Positions 62,687 through 64,000 of a DNA stretch of 64,000 bases are shown here, one piece after another. The notes under the pieces were generated by a model, which was not told the DNA's origin, searched no databases, and was given only the letters and a program-made list of their open reading frames with translations. Position numbers and translations under genes: made by a program. This stretch comes from Streptomyces regalis. GTDB taxonomy: Bacteria > Actinomycetota > Actinomycetes > Streptomycetales > Streptomycetaceae. The stretch is taken from contig NZ_LLZG01000115.1 of assembly GCF_001509475.1 (NCBI RefSeq), positions 1 to 64,000 on the forward strand, given 5' to 3'. Each line of letters opens with the position of its first letter. The stretch's first letter is position 1.

Positions 62687-64000
62687 ATGACGGATCTCAC
62701 CGAACTGACCGCCGTACAACTCCTCGACGGCTACCGCAAAGGAGAGTTCAGCCCCGTCGACGCCACCCGCGCGACCCTGGAGCGGGCCGAGCGGATCCAG
62801 CCGGAGGTCAACGCCTTCGTCCGCCTCACCGCCGACGAGGCCCTCGCGCGGGCCGGTGAGTCGGCCGAGCGCTGGCGGCGCGGCGAACCGGCGGGCCTGC
62901 TCGACGGCGTCCCGGTCACGGTGAAGGACATCCTGCTGATGCGCGGCGCCCCGACGCTCAAGGGCTCGAAAACCATTTCGGAGAAGGGCAGTTGGGACGA
63001 GGACGCCCCCTCGGTGGCCCGGCTGCGCGCACACGGCGCGGTCTTCCTCGGCAAGACGACCACCCCCGAATTCGGCTGGAAGGGCGTCACCGACTCGCCC
63101 CTGTCCGGCGTGACCCGCAACCCGTACGACCCGACCCGCACCGCGGGCGGCTCCAGCGGCGGCGCCGCGGCGGCCGTGGCGCTCGGCGCGGGACCGCTCG
63201 CCCTCGGCACGGACGGCGGCGGCAGTGTCCGTATCCCGGCGGCGTTCTGCGGCATCTTCGGCCTGAAACCGACGTACGGCCGCGTCCCCCTGTACCCCGC
63301 GAGCGCCTTCGGCACCCTGGCGCACGTCGGCCCGATGACCCGCGACGCGGCCGACGCGGCCCTGCTCCTGGACGTCATCGGCACCCCCGACTCCCGCGAC
63401 TGGTCGGCGCTCCCACCGGCACCCGGTTCCTACGCGACGGGCCTGACCGGCGGCGTGCACGGCCTGCGCGTGGCCTACTCCCCCTCCCTCGGCGGCCAGG
63501 TGGCGGTGCGTCCGGCGGTCGCGGCGGCGGTACGGCAGGCGGTGGAGCGGCTGGCCGGGCTGGGCGCGTACGTGGAGGAGACCGACCCCGACTTCACCGA
63601 GCCGGTGGACGCCTTCCACACTCTGTGGTTCACCGGCGCGGCCCGGGTGACCCAGCATCTCGGTCCGCACCAGCGGGAGTTGCTCGACCCGGGCCTCCGG
63701 GAGATCTGCGACGCCGGTGCCCGCCTCACCGCGCTCGACTACCTGGCCGCGGTCGACGTCCGCATGGAACTCGGCCGCCGCATGGGCCGTTTCCACGACA
63801 CCTACGACCTCCTCGTCACCCCGACCCTCCCGCTCACCGCCTTCGAGGCGGGGGTGGAGGTCCCCGAGGGTTCGGGCCACCGCCGCTGGACGGGCTGGAC
63901 GCCGTTCACGTACCCCTTCAACCTGACTCAGCAGCCGGCGGCCACCGTCCCCGTCGGTGTCGACGGGGACGGCCTGCCGATCGGCCTCCAACTCGTGGCC
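62687..64000 (+). CDS. amidase-signature family hydrolase (3' cut by window edge)
   Basis: 438 codons are present without a stop, and the gene continues beyond the window. The amidase signature triad is intact: GVPVTVKDILL with Lys80, RTAGGSSGGAAAAVA with cis-Ser156, and GTDGGGSVRIPAAFCGIFGLKPT with nucleophile Ser180. It hydrolyses an amide or related bond in the cytoplasm; in this context maleamate-, carbamoyl- or aryl-amide-type substrates are possible but not shown. GGAGGG lies 6 bases before the ATG. It is the second gene of the operon headed by the hydroxyacid dehydrogenase. Confidence 0.9.
   Translation, partial: MTDLTELTAVQLLDGYRKGEFSPVDATRATLERAERIQPEVNAFVRLTADEALARAGESAERWRRGEPAGLLDGVPVTVKDILLMRGAPTLKGSKTISEKGSWDEDAPSVARLRAHGAVFLGKTTTPEFGWKGVTDSPLSGVTRNPYDPTRTAGGSSGGAAAAVALGAGPLALGTDGGGSVRIPAAFCGIFGLKPTYGRVPLYPASAFGTLAHVGPMTRDAADAALLLDVIGTPDSRDWSALPPAPGSYATGLTGGVHGLRVAYSPSLGGQVAVRPAVAAAVRQAVERLAGLGAYVEETDPDFTEPVDAFHTLWFTGAARVTQHLGPHQRELLDPGLREICDAGARLTALDYLAAVDVRMELGRRMGRFHDTYDLLVTPTLPLTAFEAGVEVPEGSGHRRWTGWTPFTYPFNLTQQPAATVPVGVDGDGLPIGLQLVA

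Overview
The window is a very GC-rich actinobacterial chromosome segment. Several things together place it in the genus Streptomyces: a desferrioxamine cluster with its two iron boxes, adpA carrying an in-frame TTA (bldA-dependent) codon, a cellobiose/CebR locus, a cdgA-type PAS-GGDEF-EAL protein, and heavy use of GTG starts. Gene order closely resembles the region of the S. coelicolor core chromosome that holds desA-D, adpA and cdgA. No IS element, prophage or CRISPR array is visible. Assignments rest on reading the translations by eye; no database search was run.

Layout, left to right. (1) 1-7260: the end of a PucR regulator, a conserved protein, an acyltransferase-3 membrane protein, a DedA protein, then on the minus strand an acyl-CoA dehydrogenase/thioesterase pair, a Uma2 protein and a TetR regulator. 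(2) 7283-13162: a leucine/branched-chain acyl-CoA catabolic operon (methylcrotonyl-CoA carboxylase subunits, HMG-CoA lyase, AcdH), divergent from the TetR gene across a repeated operator-like sequence and closed by a long terminator hairpin. (3) 13235-20493: iron box-desE, desF, iron box-desABCD, the full desferrioxamine uptake and biosynthesis locus. (4) 20595-26579: a GH20 hexosaminidase with a DasR-like site, a DUF4429/SHOCT protein, a decayed purple acid phosphatase gene, and glmS. (5) 26741-30487: a universal stress protein, a small membrane protein, adpA, orn and tRNA-His. (6) 31080-38136: cebR plus a kinase-like gene, divergent from cebEFG and bglC, with two CebR operators. (7) 38154-44036: a repeat array, a DUF4328 protein, a broken SUKH-like fragment abutting a CBM2-GH18 chitinase, an OmpR two-component pair, and a small cluster of DnaA-box-like sequences. 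(8) 44054-49023: assorted conserved genes, including an NsdA-like TPR regulator, a histidine phosphatase and a PAP2 protein. (9) 48920-53884: a tightly coupled nuclease / unknown / SF1-helicase operon with a partial duplication of its 3' end and a small downstream gene. (10) 54016-58522: a PrimPol-like protein, tRNA-Lys with a displaced 3'-half copy, an M6 protease and cdgA. (11) 58541-64000: an LLM flavin oxidoreductase, two Asp/Glu racemase-like enzymes, a D-2-hydroxyacid dehydrogenase and an amidase cut by the window edge.

Functional themes are iron scavenging (des), chitin/GlcNAc and cellobiose use (hexosaminidase, glmS, chitinase, ceb, bglC), branched-chain amino-acid breakdown, and developmental control (adpA, cdgA, NsdA-like). 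The least understood unit is the coupled operon at 48920-53159. It encodes a four-cysteine PD-(D/E)XK nuclease, a 552-residue protein with no recognisable domain, and an Upf1/Dna2-type helicase. It looks like a split helicase-nuclease machine and is the best candidate here for an undescribed system.
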